Assembly (NCBI GenBank): GCA_002733945.2 | Contig: NVXO02000004.1 | Location: 25,147-30,437, forward strand | Source of the DNA: Sulfurimonas sp. | GTDB taxonomy: Bacteria; Campylobacterota; Campylobacteria; Campylobacterales; Sulfurimonadaceae | Length of the DNA: 5,291 nt | Direction of reading: 5' to 3' | Shown here: one piece after another, positions 1 to 5,291 of the stretch | Position numbering within the stretch: the first letter of the stretch is position 1 | Layout: the number at the start of each line of letters is the position of its first letter | Position numbers and translations under genes: made by a program | Notes under the pieces: model-generated | The model's database searches: none | Told to the model about the DNA's origin: nothing | What the model saw: the letters and a program-made list of their open reading frames with translations, nothing else

Positions 1-974
1 ATACTTTTATCACGGTTAAAGTGTTTTGCTTCGCGCTGGAGTTCTACACTCATTTTACGAATCTTAGCTGGGTTTGTTTTTGCCTCTTCTCGTAGGTTCA
101 TAAGTCGCTCTTTACGACCTTCATTGCGTTTAAGTCGCGCTCTAACACCACGAGCAAACCACTCGTTCTCGCGTTTAAGAACTCCTAAAAGGTTGTCATG
201 CTGTTTTTGTAGAGTACGGATATACTCTGCTTTTTGTGTTAAGTAGTTGCTGTATCCACCACTATACTCTTTTAAAACACAGTCATCAACTTCTACACTT
301 TTTGTAGCAATTCGGTCTATAAAATATCTATCGTGAGAGATAAAAACAAGAGTAAACTTCTCTTTGAGTATAAGCTCTTCTAAAAACTCAACCATATAAA
401 CATCAAGGTGGTTGGTAGGCTCATCAAGGAGTAATATATCTGGTTTTTGAAGGAGTAAAGAGGCAAGGGCAACACGACGTTGCTCACCCCCACTTAAAAG
501 ACTTATAGGTTTGTCTTCGTAGCGTTTAAGGTCAAAATGCTGGATGATGCGTTCTATCTTGTCATCTAAGTTCCAAGCATTATGATGTTCTATGTATGCT
601 GATACTCTTTCATGCTCTTTTAAAAGGTTTTTATTTTCAAAGTCTTCTGAAAGAAGGAGTGAGAGTTCATCATATCGCTCTTTAGCTTTGTTTAACTCTA
701 CTAAACCATGCTCAACTGCTTGGCGAACATTATGCCCTTCAACAAAGTTTGGACGCTGGTCTAGCATCTTTACTTCAAGGTCATTTTTAGTGATACGACG
801 ACCACCATCAGGAGTTAAAGTACCGTTAATGATTTTCATAAGAGTAGACTTTCCACTCCCATTTTTCCCGATGATAACTATACGCTCACCCTCATCAACA
901 TGAAAGTTAACTTCTGTAAGAATTTTTTGAGCAGAGTAGTGTTTTGATATGTTTTGTAGGTCTATAAGTGCCAT
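1..974 (-). CDS. Uup-like ABC-F family ATPase, N-terminal half (3' end cut by window edge)
   Basis: ABC-F proteins are soluble twin-ATPase proteins without membrane domains that bind the ribosome E site and affect translation or ribosome assembly. The 324 codons visible start MALIDLQNIS and contain one full ATPase domain: Walker A GKNGSGKST (residues 36-44), Q-loop Gln73, signature LSGGEQRR (160-167), Walker B and D-loop DILLLDEPTNHLD (179-191) and the switch His in SHDRYF (His214). After this comes the charged helical linker, with an RGVRARLKRNEG stretch (275-286) that resembles the matching part of E. coli Uup (recalled, not aligned). Family members are usually about 600-650 aa, so roughly half is present; the second ATPase domain lies beyond position 1. 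The ATG is 2 bases after the stop of the upstream helicase-like gene and has only a weak purine-rich ribosome site (AAAGAA), which suggests translational coupling. No key ATPase residue is missing. The exact ABC-F subgroup is inferred from the linker only. Confidence 0.93.
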   Translation of the reverse strand, partial: MALIDLQNISKHYSAQKILTEVNFHVDEGERIVIIGKNGSGKSTLMKIINGTLTPDGGRRITKNDLEVKMLDQRPNFVEGHNVRQAVEHGLVELNKAKERYDELSLLLSEDFENKNLLKEHERVSAYIEHHNAWNLDDKIERIIQHFDLKRYEDKPISLLSGGEQRRVALASLLLQKPDILLLDEPTNHLDVYMVEFLEELILKEKFTLVFISHDRYFIDRIATKSVEVDDCVLKEYSGGYSNYLTQKAEYIRTLQKQHDNLLGVLKRENEWFARGVRARLKRNEGRKERLMNLREEAKTNPAKIRKMSVELQREAKHFNRDKS

Positions 975-976
975 AT

Positions 977-1693
977 TTAGTTTTCTTTATCTATGTTTAC
1001 TTCATTCTTTTCATTTTCTTCTTGTATATCAACCGGAACCCATTTCGATTTTATCTCAGCTCTACGTTTCGCACGCATCGCTACTTTTTTATGACGAGGC
1101 TTTTTACTTTTGTCTTTTACCTGTGTTTGAGTACGGTTTGTATGCTCAAAGCCTTCAAGCTCTTCTTCTTTCATCTCACACTTCATCATAAGCTCTATAG
1201 TTGCTAATTGCCCTTCATCTTGAGGATCTATAAGTGAGATAGAATTTCCAATCTCATCAACTGTGCGAAGACATGTGAAGTACTCAGGAGCTTCAAATGG
1301 AAGGTCATAGTTTATAAGTGTCTCTACACCTGTAAGTTCCATGCTTGCAAAGATTTTAGTTGTAGTGATAAGAACTTGCAACTCTTTAGCATTAAATGCA
1401 GTCTGAGCATTTTCTATCTGAGAAACTCTATGGTTTCCATGAACACTTAGAGAGTTAAGCTCTTTTTCTTTAAGTATAGTTTGGAGTTTATCAGCACTTT
1501 TTTTACTTTTAACTATAAGTAAAATTTGCTTTTCATTAAAAGGTTTGAGAAGTTCTAGTAACATTCTGGTCTTATCGTGTTGCTGAACAAAATAAGCTGT
1601 CTGTTGTGTACGATTTCCAACGCTAATATAGTCGTAGTATTTTTTAGGTGCTATAGGGTTTATTTCATTTAAAGTTGTATTGTTTTCACTCAA
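977..1693 (-). CDS. Stand-alone degenerate DEAD-box helicase C-terminal (RecA2) domain protein
   Basis: This 238-aa protein aligns by eye with the second RecA-like domain of RhlE-type RNA helicases and has no first (DEAD) domain. Visible matches are the strand of motif IV (QILLIVKSKKSADKL, 56-70), the motif IVa region SVHGNH (83-88), a motif V strand QVLITTTK (106-113), VETLINYDLPFEAPEY (123-138) and a closing ISLIDPQDEGQL (152-163), then ELEGFEH (178-184) like the end of the RhlE core. Motif V, normally ATDxAARGxD, reads TTTKIFASMEL, and motif VI (HRxGRxGR) is replaced by a shortened TCLRTVDEIG (140-149), so the arginines used in ATP hydrolysis are gone. With no P-loop either, helicase activity is not expected. 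The tail (193-217) is rich in Lys/Arg and may bind RNA. The start is TTG, chosen because a perfect AAGGAG lies 6 bases upstream. It is followed after 2 bases by the ABC-F gene. Function is unknown; an RNA- or ribosome-binding accessory role is inference. Confidence 0.85.
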   Translation of the reverse strand: MSENNTTLNEINPIAPKKYYDYISVGNRTQQTAYFVQQHDKTRMLLELLKPFNEKQILLIVKSKKSADKLQTILKEKELNSLSVHGNHRVSQIENAQTAFNAKELQVLITTTKIFASMELTGVETLINYDLPFEAPEYFTCLRTVDEIGNSISLIDPQDEGQLATIELMMKCEMKEEELEGFEHTNRTQTQVKDKSKKPRHKKVAMRAKRRAEIKSKWVPVDIQEENEKNEVNIDKEN

Positions 1694-1699
1694 AATGGA

Positions 1700-1705
1700 C
1701 TCCTT
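1700..1705 (-). promoter_or_regulatory. Strong Shine-Dalgarno that fixes a TTG start
   Basis: On the minus strand AAGGAG is followed by six bases (TCCATT) and then TTG. No ATG lies at suitable spacing, so this site decides the start of the helicase-like gene. It is the strongest ribosome site in the leftward gene run. Confidence 0.8.
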
Positions 1706-1719
1706 AAAATTTTAAAAGA

Positions 1720-1725
1720 ATTATA
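1720..1725 (-). promoter_or_regulatory. Likely sigma-70 -10 box for the helicase-like/ABC-F pair
   Basis: A perfect TATAAT (context GGCTATAATTC on the minus strand) lies in the 37-base gap after the DUF808 gene. A T-run ending that gene (minus-strand CTTTTTTAATT) sits just upstream, as in Campylobacterota promoters, which rely on T-rich upstream DNA more than on a -35 box. The expected start point is near 1713, giving a leader of about 20 bases that still includes the AAGGAG. Perfect hexamers are common in AT-rich DNA, so this is suggestive only. Confidence 0.5.
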
Positions 1726-1730
1726 GCCAA

Positions 1731-2591
1731 TTAAAAAAGTTTTTTAATTATTTGATGTACCCCGACACTAATCATCCCTAAAACAAAACCAAAAAGAAGT
1801 TCACCTAAAATACTTGGCATAAAGGCTAAAGTATGGTGTATGTACACTACATTATGTAAAAAGATACCTCCTGCTACTAAAAACATGGCAAGTGTTCCTA
1901 AAAATGTCAGGACTCGTATGACTTTAGGAAGTGCAGAGACAAGAATCTCACCCACTTTTTTAAGTAATGGTTTTGTATCTTTAGCTATGTCTATGAGTTT
2001 AAAACCAAAGTCATCCATTCGTACAAGTAGTGCGACTATGCCATATACTCCAACTGTTGCTAAAAAGGCTACAAAGGTAACAGCAATTATTTGTATAGGA
2101 AGAGACTGATCAAGAACAGTTCCTAACGCCATAATAACTATCTCAATGGAGAGAATAAAGTCTGTAAGAATAGCGGACTTTATTTTCGACTTTTCTATGA
2201 TTAAAATTTCTGCTTCTGTTTTGGCTATATCAGTATTATGCTCTTCATGTGTACTGTGCATTCCAAAGTAGTCTAAAACTTTTTCTCCTGCTTCATATGC
2301 TAAGTAAACACCACCAAGCATCAGTATAGGAACAATGGACCAAGGAGCAAAAGCACTTAAAAGAAATGCAAGGGGGAGAATGATAAGTTTATTTCTAAAT
2401 GAGCCCTTCGTGATAGCCCAAAGAACGGGTAGTTCTCTTGAAGCAGCAAATCCAGAAGCCTTTTGAGCATTTACAGCTAAGTCATCCCCTAAAATACCAA
2501 CAGTTTTTTTTGTAGCTATTTTACTCATGGCAGCTGCATCATCTAGAAGAGTAGCTATGTCATCAAAAACAGCGAAAAATCCTACTGACAT
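1731..2591 (-). CDS. DUF808 (YedI-family) inner-membrane protein
   Basis: This 286-aa integral membrane protein resembles E. coli YedI (DUF808), whose function is not established. The N-terminal part carries the family's soluble conserved stretch: DDIATLLDD (10-18), KKTVGILGDDLAVNAQ (28-43) and SRELPVLWAITKGS (51-64). About six hydrophobic segments follow, near residues 69-82, 84-98, 141-159, 166-190, 226-246 and 261-282. The middle hydrophilic loop (about 106-136, His/Glu-rich HSTHEEH) looks shorter than the one I recall in YedI, giving a protein about 20 residues shorter. The ATG overlaps the TAA of the upstream small membrane-protein gene by one base (TAATG), and only a weak AAAGAAG-type ribosome site precedes it, so translation probably depends on the upstream gene. 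The stop lies 37 bases before the helicase-like gene. No signal peptide or catalytic motif is seen. Family assignment is confident; role unknown. Confidence 0.88.
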   Translation of the reverse strand: MSVGFFAVFDDIATLLDDAAAMSKIATKKTVGILGDDLAVNAQKASGFAASRELPVLWAITKGSFRNKLIILPLAFLLSAFAPWSIVPILMLGGVYLAYEAGEKVLDYFGMHSTHEEHNTDIAKTEAEILIIEKSKIKSAILTDFILSIEIVIMALGTVLDQSLPIQIIAVTFVAFLATVGVYGIVALLVRMDDFGFKLIDIAKDTKPLLKKVGEILVSALPKVIRVLTFLGTLAMFLVAGGIFLHNVVYIHHTLAFMPSILGELLFGFVLGMISVGVHQIIKKLF

Positions 2592-2908
2592 TATTTATCT
2601 TCTTTTAGTTCTATACAAAGTTCTCTAGCTGTATACCAGTCTGCTATACCTTGTGTATTATAGTTGTACTCATGTTGAGAAGGTGGAATGACGCTATGCA
2701 TTAGTTTTGAACGGATAATGCCGATAATAAGAAAACTAAGTAAAAAAAGTGCGATACCTATAAAATAGTCATAATAGTACCATGATAGTAGTCCAACAAT
2801 ATATGATGTAAACTGTAAAAATATTCTTAATATAAAGGAGACAAATTTACATTTTTTAGTAAGGAGTTTTGGTGTTGGTTCTATTTGATTTATAAAGTCT
2901 GTTTGCAT
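2591..2908 (-). CDS. Small two-helix membrane protein, unknown function
   Basis: I do not recognise this 105-aa protein. It begins MQTDFINQIEPTPKLLTKK with a short, Lys-rich cytoplasmic-type N-terminus, then has two closely spaced hydrophobic segments (about residues 29-45 and 48-65) separated by an aromatic turn (WYYYDYF), and a polar C-terminal part of about 40 residues ending ELCIELKEDK. A helical hairpin in the inner membrane is the simplest topology. The ATG at 2908 is preferred to the in-frame TTG at 2941, because the longer form would include the TATAAT box as coding sequence and has no ribosome site. The stop overlaps the DUF808 start by one base, so the two membrane proteins are probably made together and may act together; that partnership is inference. 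It has no recognisable Shine-Dalgarno sequence. Confidence 0.7.
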   Translation of the reverse strand: MQTDFINQIEPTPKLLTKKCKFVSFILRIFLQFTSYIVGLLSWYYYDYFIGIALFLLSFLIIGIIRSKLMHSVIPPSQHEYNYNTQGIADWYTARELCIELKEDK

Positions 2909-2914
2909 GTAATT

Positions 2915-2942
2915 ATTATAACAAAAAATTAGTAAATGCAAA
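2915..2942 (-). promoter_or_regulatory. Promoter of the leftward gene run, probably leaderless
   Basis: On the minus strand an extended -10, TGTTATAAT (hexamer at 2920-2915), follows a T-run. A weak -35 candidate TTTGCA (2942-2937, 4 of 6 to consensus) lies 16 bases upstream. Only six bases (AATTAC) separate the hexamer from the ATG at 2908, so transcription would start at or within a base or two of the start codon. This fits the lack of a ribosome site. Confidence 0.6.
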
Positions 2943-2955
2943 TTGACTAAGAAAA

Positions 2956-2976
2956 CTTGAGCCTATTTGACTAAAG
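2956..2976. promoter_or_regulatory. HAIR-like element, candidate HspR operator
   Basis: The element reads CTTGAGC, seven spacer bases, then ACTAAAG. The HspR operator (HAIR) consensus is CTTGAGT-N7-ACTCAAG, so each half matches 6 of 7 with the exact spacer. It ends 25 bases before the htpG -10 box, covering roughly -58 to -38 from the expected htpG start point, and about -68 to -48 from the leftward one. HspR represses chaperone genes in Helicobacter and Campylobacter. A nearby direct repeat TTGACTAA (2943-2950 and 2967-2974) overlaps its right half and could supply an extra half-site. Binding is inferred from the match and position only. Confidence 0.5.
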
Positions 2977-2991
2977 TATGTAAATATTAAC

Positions 2992-3007
2992 TTTTTTTTG
3001 TTAGAAT
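2992..3007 (+). promoter_or_regulatory. htpG promoter (T-tract plus extended -10)
   Basis: Eight T residues (2992-2999) lead into TGTTAGAAT, an extended -10 whose hexamer TAGAAT lies at 3002-3007; no good -35 box is present. This is the usual Campylobacterota sigma-70 layout. Transcription would start near 3014, giving a leader of about 25 bases that contains the AGGA ribosome site (3028-3031), seven bases before the htpG ATG. Confidence 0.65.
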
Positions 3008-3038
3008 TGCGAAAATTACTTATAAACAGGATCTAATT

Positions 3039-4934
3039 ATGGCAAAACATCAGTTTCAAACAGAAGCAAATCAAATTTTACACCTTATGATACATTCACT
3101 CTACTCAAATAAAGAAATATTTATTCGTGAGTTAGTTTCAAATGGTTCAGATGCACTTGATAAGTTAAATATGTTAGTACTTACAGATGAGAAGTATAAA
3201 GATGTAACATTTAGTCCACGTATAGATATAGTAGCTGATAAAGAGGCAAAAACTTTAACTATCAAAGATTCTGGTATCGGTATGAACGAAGAAGATTTAA
3301 TGAATAACCTTGGTACTATCGCTAAATCTGGTACAAAAGCATTCTTAGAAAACCTTTCAGGGGACCAAAAAGAAGATTCTAACCTTATTGGTCAGTTTGG
3401 TGTTGGTTTTTATGCTTGTTTTATGGTTGCGGATAAGGTAGTTGTTACAACAAAAAAAGCAGGTGAAGATAAAGCTTTAGTATGGACAAGTACAGGGGAT
3501 GGTTCTTTTGAGATAGAAGATGGTGAGAGAGAAGGGCATGGTACTACTATAGAGATGCACCTTAAAGCTGATGAAGATGAGTTCTTAGATGTACATCGCA
3601 TAGATACTATCATTAAAAAATACTCTAATCATATTCCTTTTCCTATTTTTATGGATAAAGAGAACTTTGTAGCAGCTGTAATGGATGATGAAGGTAAAGA
3701 AGAAGTTGAACCTTCTCGTACTGACATTGTAAATGAGCAGATAAACAAAGCAAATGCTCTTTGGACTATGGCTAAAAAAGAAGTAACGGATGATGAGTAT
3801 AAAGATTTTTATAGCTCTATCGCACATTCAAGTGAAGAGCCTTTAGCTTGGATGCATAACAAAGCAGAGGGTGCTGTAGAATATACAACTCTTTTTTACA
3901 TTCCAAGTAAAGCACCTATGGATATGATGAGAATGGATTACCAAACAGGTATTAAACTCTACATCAACCGTGTTTTCATTACTGATGATGAAAAAGAGCT
4001 TATGCCAGTATACCTACGTTTCTTACGTGGTGTAATTGACTCAAAAGATTTACCACTAAATGTATCTCGTGAGATTTTACAATCAAATGCAGTAATGGCT
4101 AAAATTCAAAAATCATCTGTCAAAAAAGTACTTTCAGAACTAGCAAAAATGGCGAAAAAAGACAGTGAAAAATATGCAACTTTTTATGCTGAGTTTGGAA
4201 ATGTACTTAAAGAAGGTCTTTACAACGACTTCGATAACCGTGAGAAAATTTTGGAGCTTATGAAGTTTCACACTCTTAACTCTGATGAGACTGTAATGAT
4301 AGAAGACTTTGCTAAAAACGTAGACACAGAGAAAAAAGAGATATATTATATCACTGGTAAAAATACTTTAGCAATGCTAAAGTCTTCTCCTGCACTAGAG
4401 CGTTTTAAAGCTAAGGGTATAGATGTTTTAGTTCTTAATGAAGAAGTAGACACTATAATCTTCCCAATGGTTACTGACTATAAAGAGTTCAAACTTGTAA
4501 ATGTAAGTGATGCTAAGTTTGAAGAGAGTGAAGAAGAGAAAAAAGCAGAAGAAGAAGTTGCAAAAACTTATGAAGGTTTATCAAAAACTTTTAAAGAAGC
4601 ACTTGGTGAAGCTGTTAAGTCTGTTGAGACGACAAGTGAGCTTACAGACTCTCCGGTTGCTATTAAAATAGATAAAGAAGATCCATCATACCAAATGGCA
4701 CAGATGATGAAACAGATGGGTCAAGGTGGTGATATGCCAGAACCAGCTCCAATTTTTATGATTAACCCTAAACATGAGTTAATCCAAAAGCTCAATGACT
4801 CTTCTGATGTTAACTTAGTTACAGATGCAGCACATGTTTTACTAGACCAAGCAAAGCTTTTTGATGGTCAAGAACTTAAAGACACGGCTGATTTTATCGC
4901 TAGACTTAATAGGATAATAACAAAAGCTGTGTAA
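3039..4934 (+). CDS. htpG: Molecular chaperone HtpG (bacterial Hsp90)
   Basis: HtpG is the cytosolic, dimeric, ATP-driven Hsp90 chaperone that remodels client proteins together with the DnaK system. The 631-aa length matches the family (E. coli about 624). The N-terminal GHKL ATPase domain (about 1-215) shows RELVSNGSDALDKL with catalytic Glu31 and Mg-binding Asn35, DSGIGMN with Asp77, the lid stretch GTIAKSGT (92-99), the glycine motif GQFGVG (118-123) and GHGTT with Thr170. The middle domain (about 230-490) has the catalytic-loop arginine in LPLNVSREILQ (Arg344). A Glu/Lys-rich stretch (about 494-506) marks the junction to the C-terminal dimerisation domain, which includes a Met/Gln/Gly-rich piece (QMAQMMKQMGQGG) before PIFMINPKHEL. 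There is no C-terminal MEEVD, as expected for bacteria. ATG is supported by AGGA seven bases upstream and by conservation from residue 4. It is transcribed alone, between a divergent promoter region with a HAIR-like operator and a downstream hairpin. All key residues are intact. Confidence 0.98.
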   Translation: MAKHQFQTEANQILHLMIHSLYSNKEIFIRELVSNGSDALDKLNMLVLTDEKYKDVTFSPRIDIVADKEAKTLTIKDSGIGMNEEDLMNNLGTIAKSGTKAFLENLSGDQKEDSNLIGQFGVGFYACFMVADKVVVTTKKAGEDKALVWTSTGDGSFEIEDGEREGHGTTIEMHLKADEDEFLDVHRIDTIIKKYSNHIPFPIFMDKENFVAAVMDDEGKEEVEPSRTDIVNEQINKANALWTMAKKEVTDDEYKDFYSSIAHSSEEPLAWMHNKAEGAVEYTTLFYIPSKAPMDMMRMDYQTGIKLYINRVFITDDEKELMPVYLRFLRGVIDSKDLPLNVSREILQSNAVMAKIQKSSVKKVLSELAKMAKKDSEKYATFYAEFGNVLKEGLYNDFDNREKILELMKFHTLNSDETVMIEDFAKNVDTEKKEIYYITGKNTLAMLKSSPALERFKAKGIDVLVLNEEVDTIIFPMVTDYKEFKLVNVSDAKFEESEEEKKAEEEVAKTYEGLSKTFKEALGEAVKSVETTSELTDSPVAIKIDKEDPSYQMAQMMKQMGQGGDMPEPAPIFMINPKHELIQKLNDSSDVNLVTDAAHVLLDQAKLFDGQELKDTADFIARLNRIITKAV

Positions 4935-4940
4935 AATAGT

Positions 4941-4969
4941 TGAAAAAGTGTTTCAATAACACTTTTTCA
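4941..4969. terminator. Symmetric A/T-flanked hairpin after htpG
   Basis: A perfect 12-base-pair inverted repeat (TGAAAAAGTGTT and AACACTTTTTCA) with a five-base loop TCAAT begins six bases after the htpG stop. The GTGTT/AACAC core is followed by TTTTT on the plus strand and, by symmetry, also on the minus strand, so it could act in both directions. The stem is weak in G+C, and the T-run is only five long and ends in C, so efficiency is uncertain. It is the only good terminator candidate seen in the window. Confidence 0.65.
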
Positions 4970-5004
4970 CACTAATTTCCTTACTTTTTGCTTTCTTTTA
5001 TGTT

Positions 5005-5010
5005 TAAAAT
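5005..5010 (+). promoter_or_regulatory. Weak -10 candidate for the right-hand partial gene
   Basis: TAAAAT preceded by a T-rich stretch (context TTTTATGTTTAAAATG) lies 14 bases before the ATG at 5025. The start point would be near 5017, leaving a leader of under ten bases without a ribosome site. It follows the terminator, so a promoter is needed hereabouts, but the match is modest. Confidence 0.35.
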
Positions 5011-5024
5011 GTTAGTTTATCTCT

Positions 5025-5291
5025 ATGAAAGAAAATAGAAAAATAGATCGAAGACAATCTAAGAATAATAAGATTAGAAGACTTGTTGAAAAAGCTCAGA
5101 AAGTTTCTTATTCATTCTTTCAAGATAAATATAAATATAGCACTAATGAAGCAGTTTGTGAATTAGGTCTAGATGAAGATCTTATAGATCAGCTTTTAGA
5201 GGATTATGTAGCTCAAATCATTAAAGCAGTGACTCAGTTTGAAGAGATGTTGTATACTCTTCAATCACAAAAAGATGCTAAACAGACACTT
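5025..5291 (+). CDS. Unrecognised charged helical protein, N-terminal 89 residues (3' end cut by window edge)
   Basis: The reading frame is open from the ATG to the window edge and I cannot assign a family. The N-terminus is very basic (MKENRKIDRRQSKNNKIRR), followed by VEKAQKVSYSFFQDKYKY and then an acidic helix-like region (ELGLDEDLIDQLLEDYVAQI, about 49-68) leading into KAVTQFEEMLYTLQSQK. There is no signal peptide or membrane segment in the visible part. An in-frame TAG at 5013-5015 and no other early start make this ATG secure. There is no Shine-Dalgarno sequence, as with the small membrane-protein gene. It lies 90 bases after htpG, on the same strand but beyond the hairpin, so it is probably a separate unit. 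A signalling or phosphotransfer (Hpt-like) helical protein is one possibility, but nothing seen here, such as a phosphorylatable His motif, supports it yet. Confidence 0.75.
   Translation, partial: MKENRKIDRRQSKNNKIRRLVEKAQKVSYSFFQDKYKYSTNEAVCELGLDEDLIDQLLEDYVAQIIKAVTQFEEMLYTLQSQKDAKQTL

Noticed and set aside
592..1207. Plus-strand open frames opposite the ABC-F and helicase-like genes (592-903, 949-1191, 968-1207)
   Set aside because: They are antisense to well-supported genes, overlap each other in different frames, and show low-complexity Ser- or Phe/Leu-rich translations typical of shadows.
1731..1747. Perfect palindrome TTAAAAAAGTTTTTTAA at the end of the DUF808 gene as a terminator
   Set aside because: The one-base centre cannot form a loop without opening pairs, leaving an all-A/T stem of about five or six pairs; it also encodes the last residues of the protein. 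It more likely serves as T-rich DNA upstream of the next promoter.
1840..2109. Plus-strand open frame inside the DUF808 gene
   Set aside because: It is antisense to a conserved membrane-protein gene, with no ribosome site and no recognisable motif.
2909..2941. Longer N-terminus for the small membrane protein starting at TTG 2941
   Set aside because: It would contain the extended -10 box, uses a rare start without a ribosome site, and adds residues (MHLLIFCYNNY) that look like translated promoter.
3021..3026. TATAAA as an alternative htpG -10 box
   Set aside because: It would put the transcript start near 3033, downstream of the AGGA ribosome site at 3028-3031.
2942..3038. CIRCE element (HrcA operator) upstream of htpG
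   Set aside because: No TTAGCACTC/GAGTGCTAA-like inverted repeat is present; the HAIR-like element is the only heat-shock operator candidate.
3410..3827. Minus-strand open frames inside htpG (3410-3613 and 3585-3827)
   Set aside because: They are fully covered by the conserved htpG coding frame, and their translations show no family features.

Overview
The window is AT-rich chromosomal DNA with tightly packed genes. The HtpG sequence, the T-tract plus extended -10 promoter style and a possible HspR-type operator all fit a free-living Campylobacterota (epsilonproteobacterium), most likely of the Sulfurimonas/Sulfuricurvum kind. That placement is an inference from style and recall, not from a database match. 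I see no insertion sequence, CRISPR array, tRNA, rRNA, integrase or phage gene.

Left part (1-2908, minus strand, so read right to left): a run of four co-directional genes. They are a small two-helix membrane protein of unknown function; a DUF808/YedI-family inner-membrane protein whose start overlaps the previous stop by one base; a stand-alone, degenerate second RecA-like domain of a DEAD-box (RhlE-like) RNA helicase; and the N-terminal half of a Uup-type ABC-F ATPase that runs off the left edge. The last two are separated by only 2 bases and look translationally linked. A TATAAT box just before the helicase-like gene suggests that the helicase-like/ABC-F pair can be transcribed on its own.

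Centre (2909-3038): a divergent control region. The leftward promoter places its expected start point at the ATG of the small membrane protein, which suggests a leaderless mRNA. The rightward promoter (T-tract plus TGTTAGAAT) drives htpG. Between them lies a 7-7-7 element matching the HspR operator (HAIR) at 12 of 14 specified positions, which would explain heat-shock control of htpG.

Right part (3039-5291, plus strand): a complete htpG (Hsp90 chaperone, 631 aa), a symmetric A-tract/T-tract hairpin as likely terminator, and then the first 89 codons of an unrecognised, charged, probably helical protein that runs off the right edge.

No clearly new defence or mobile system is present. The points most worth a second look are the HAIR-like operator at htpG and the helicase-like protein that has kept the fold outline of RecA domain 2 but lost motifs V and VI while being coupled to a ribosome-associated ATPase gene.
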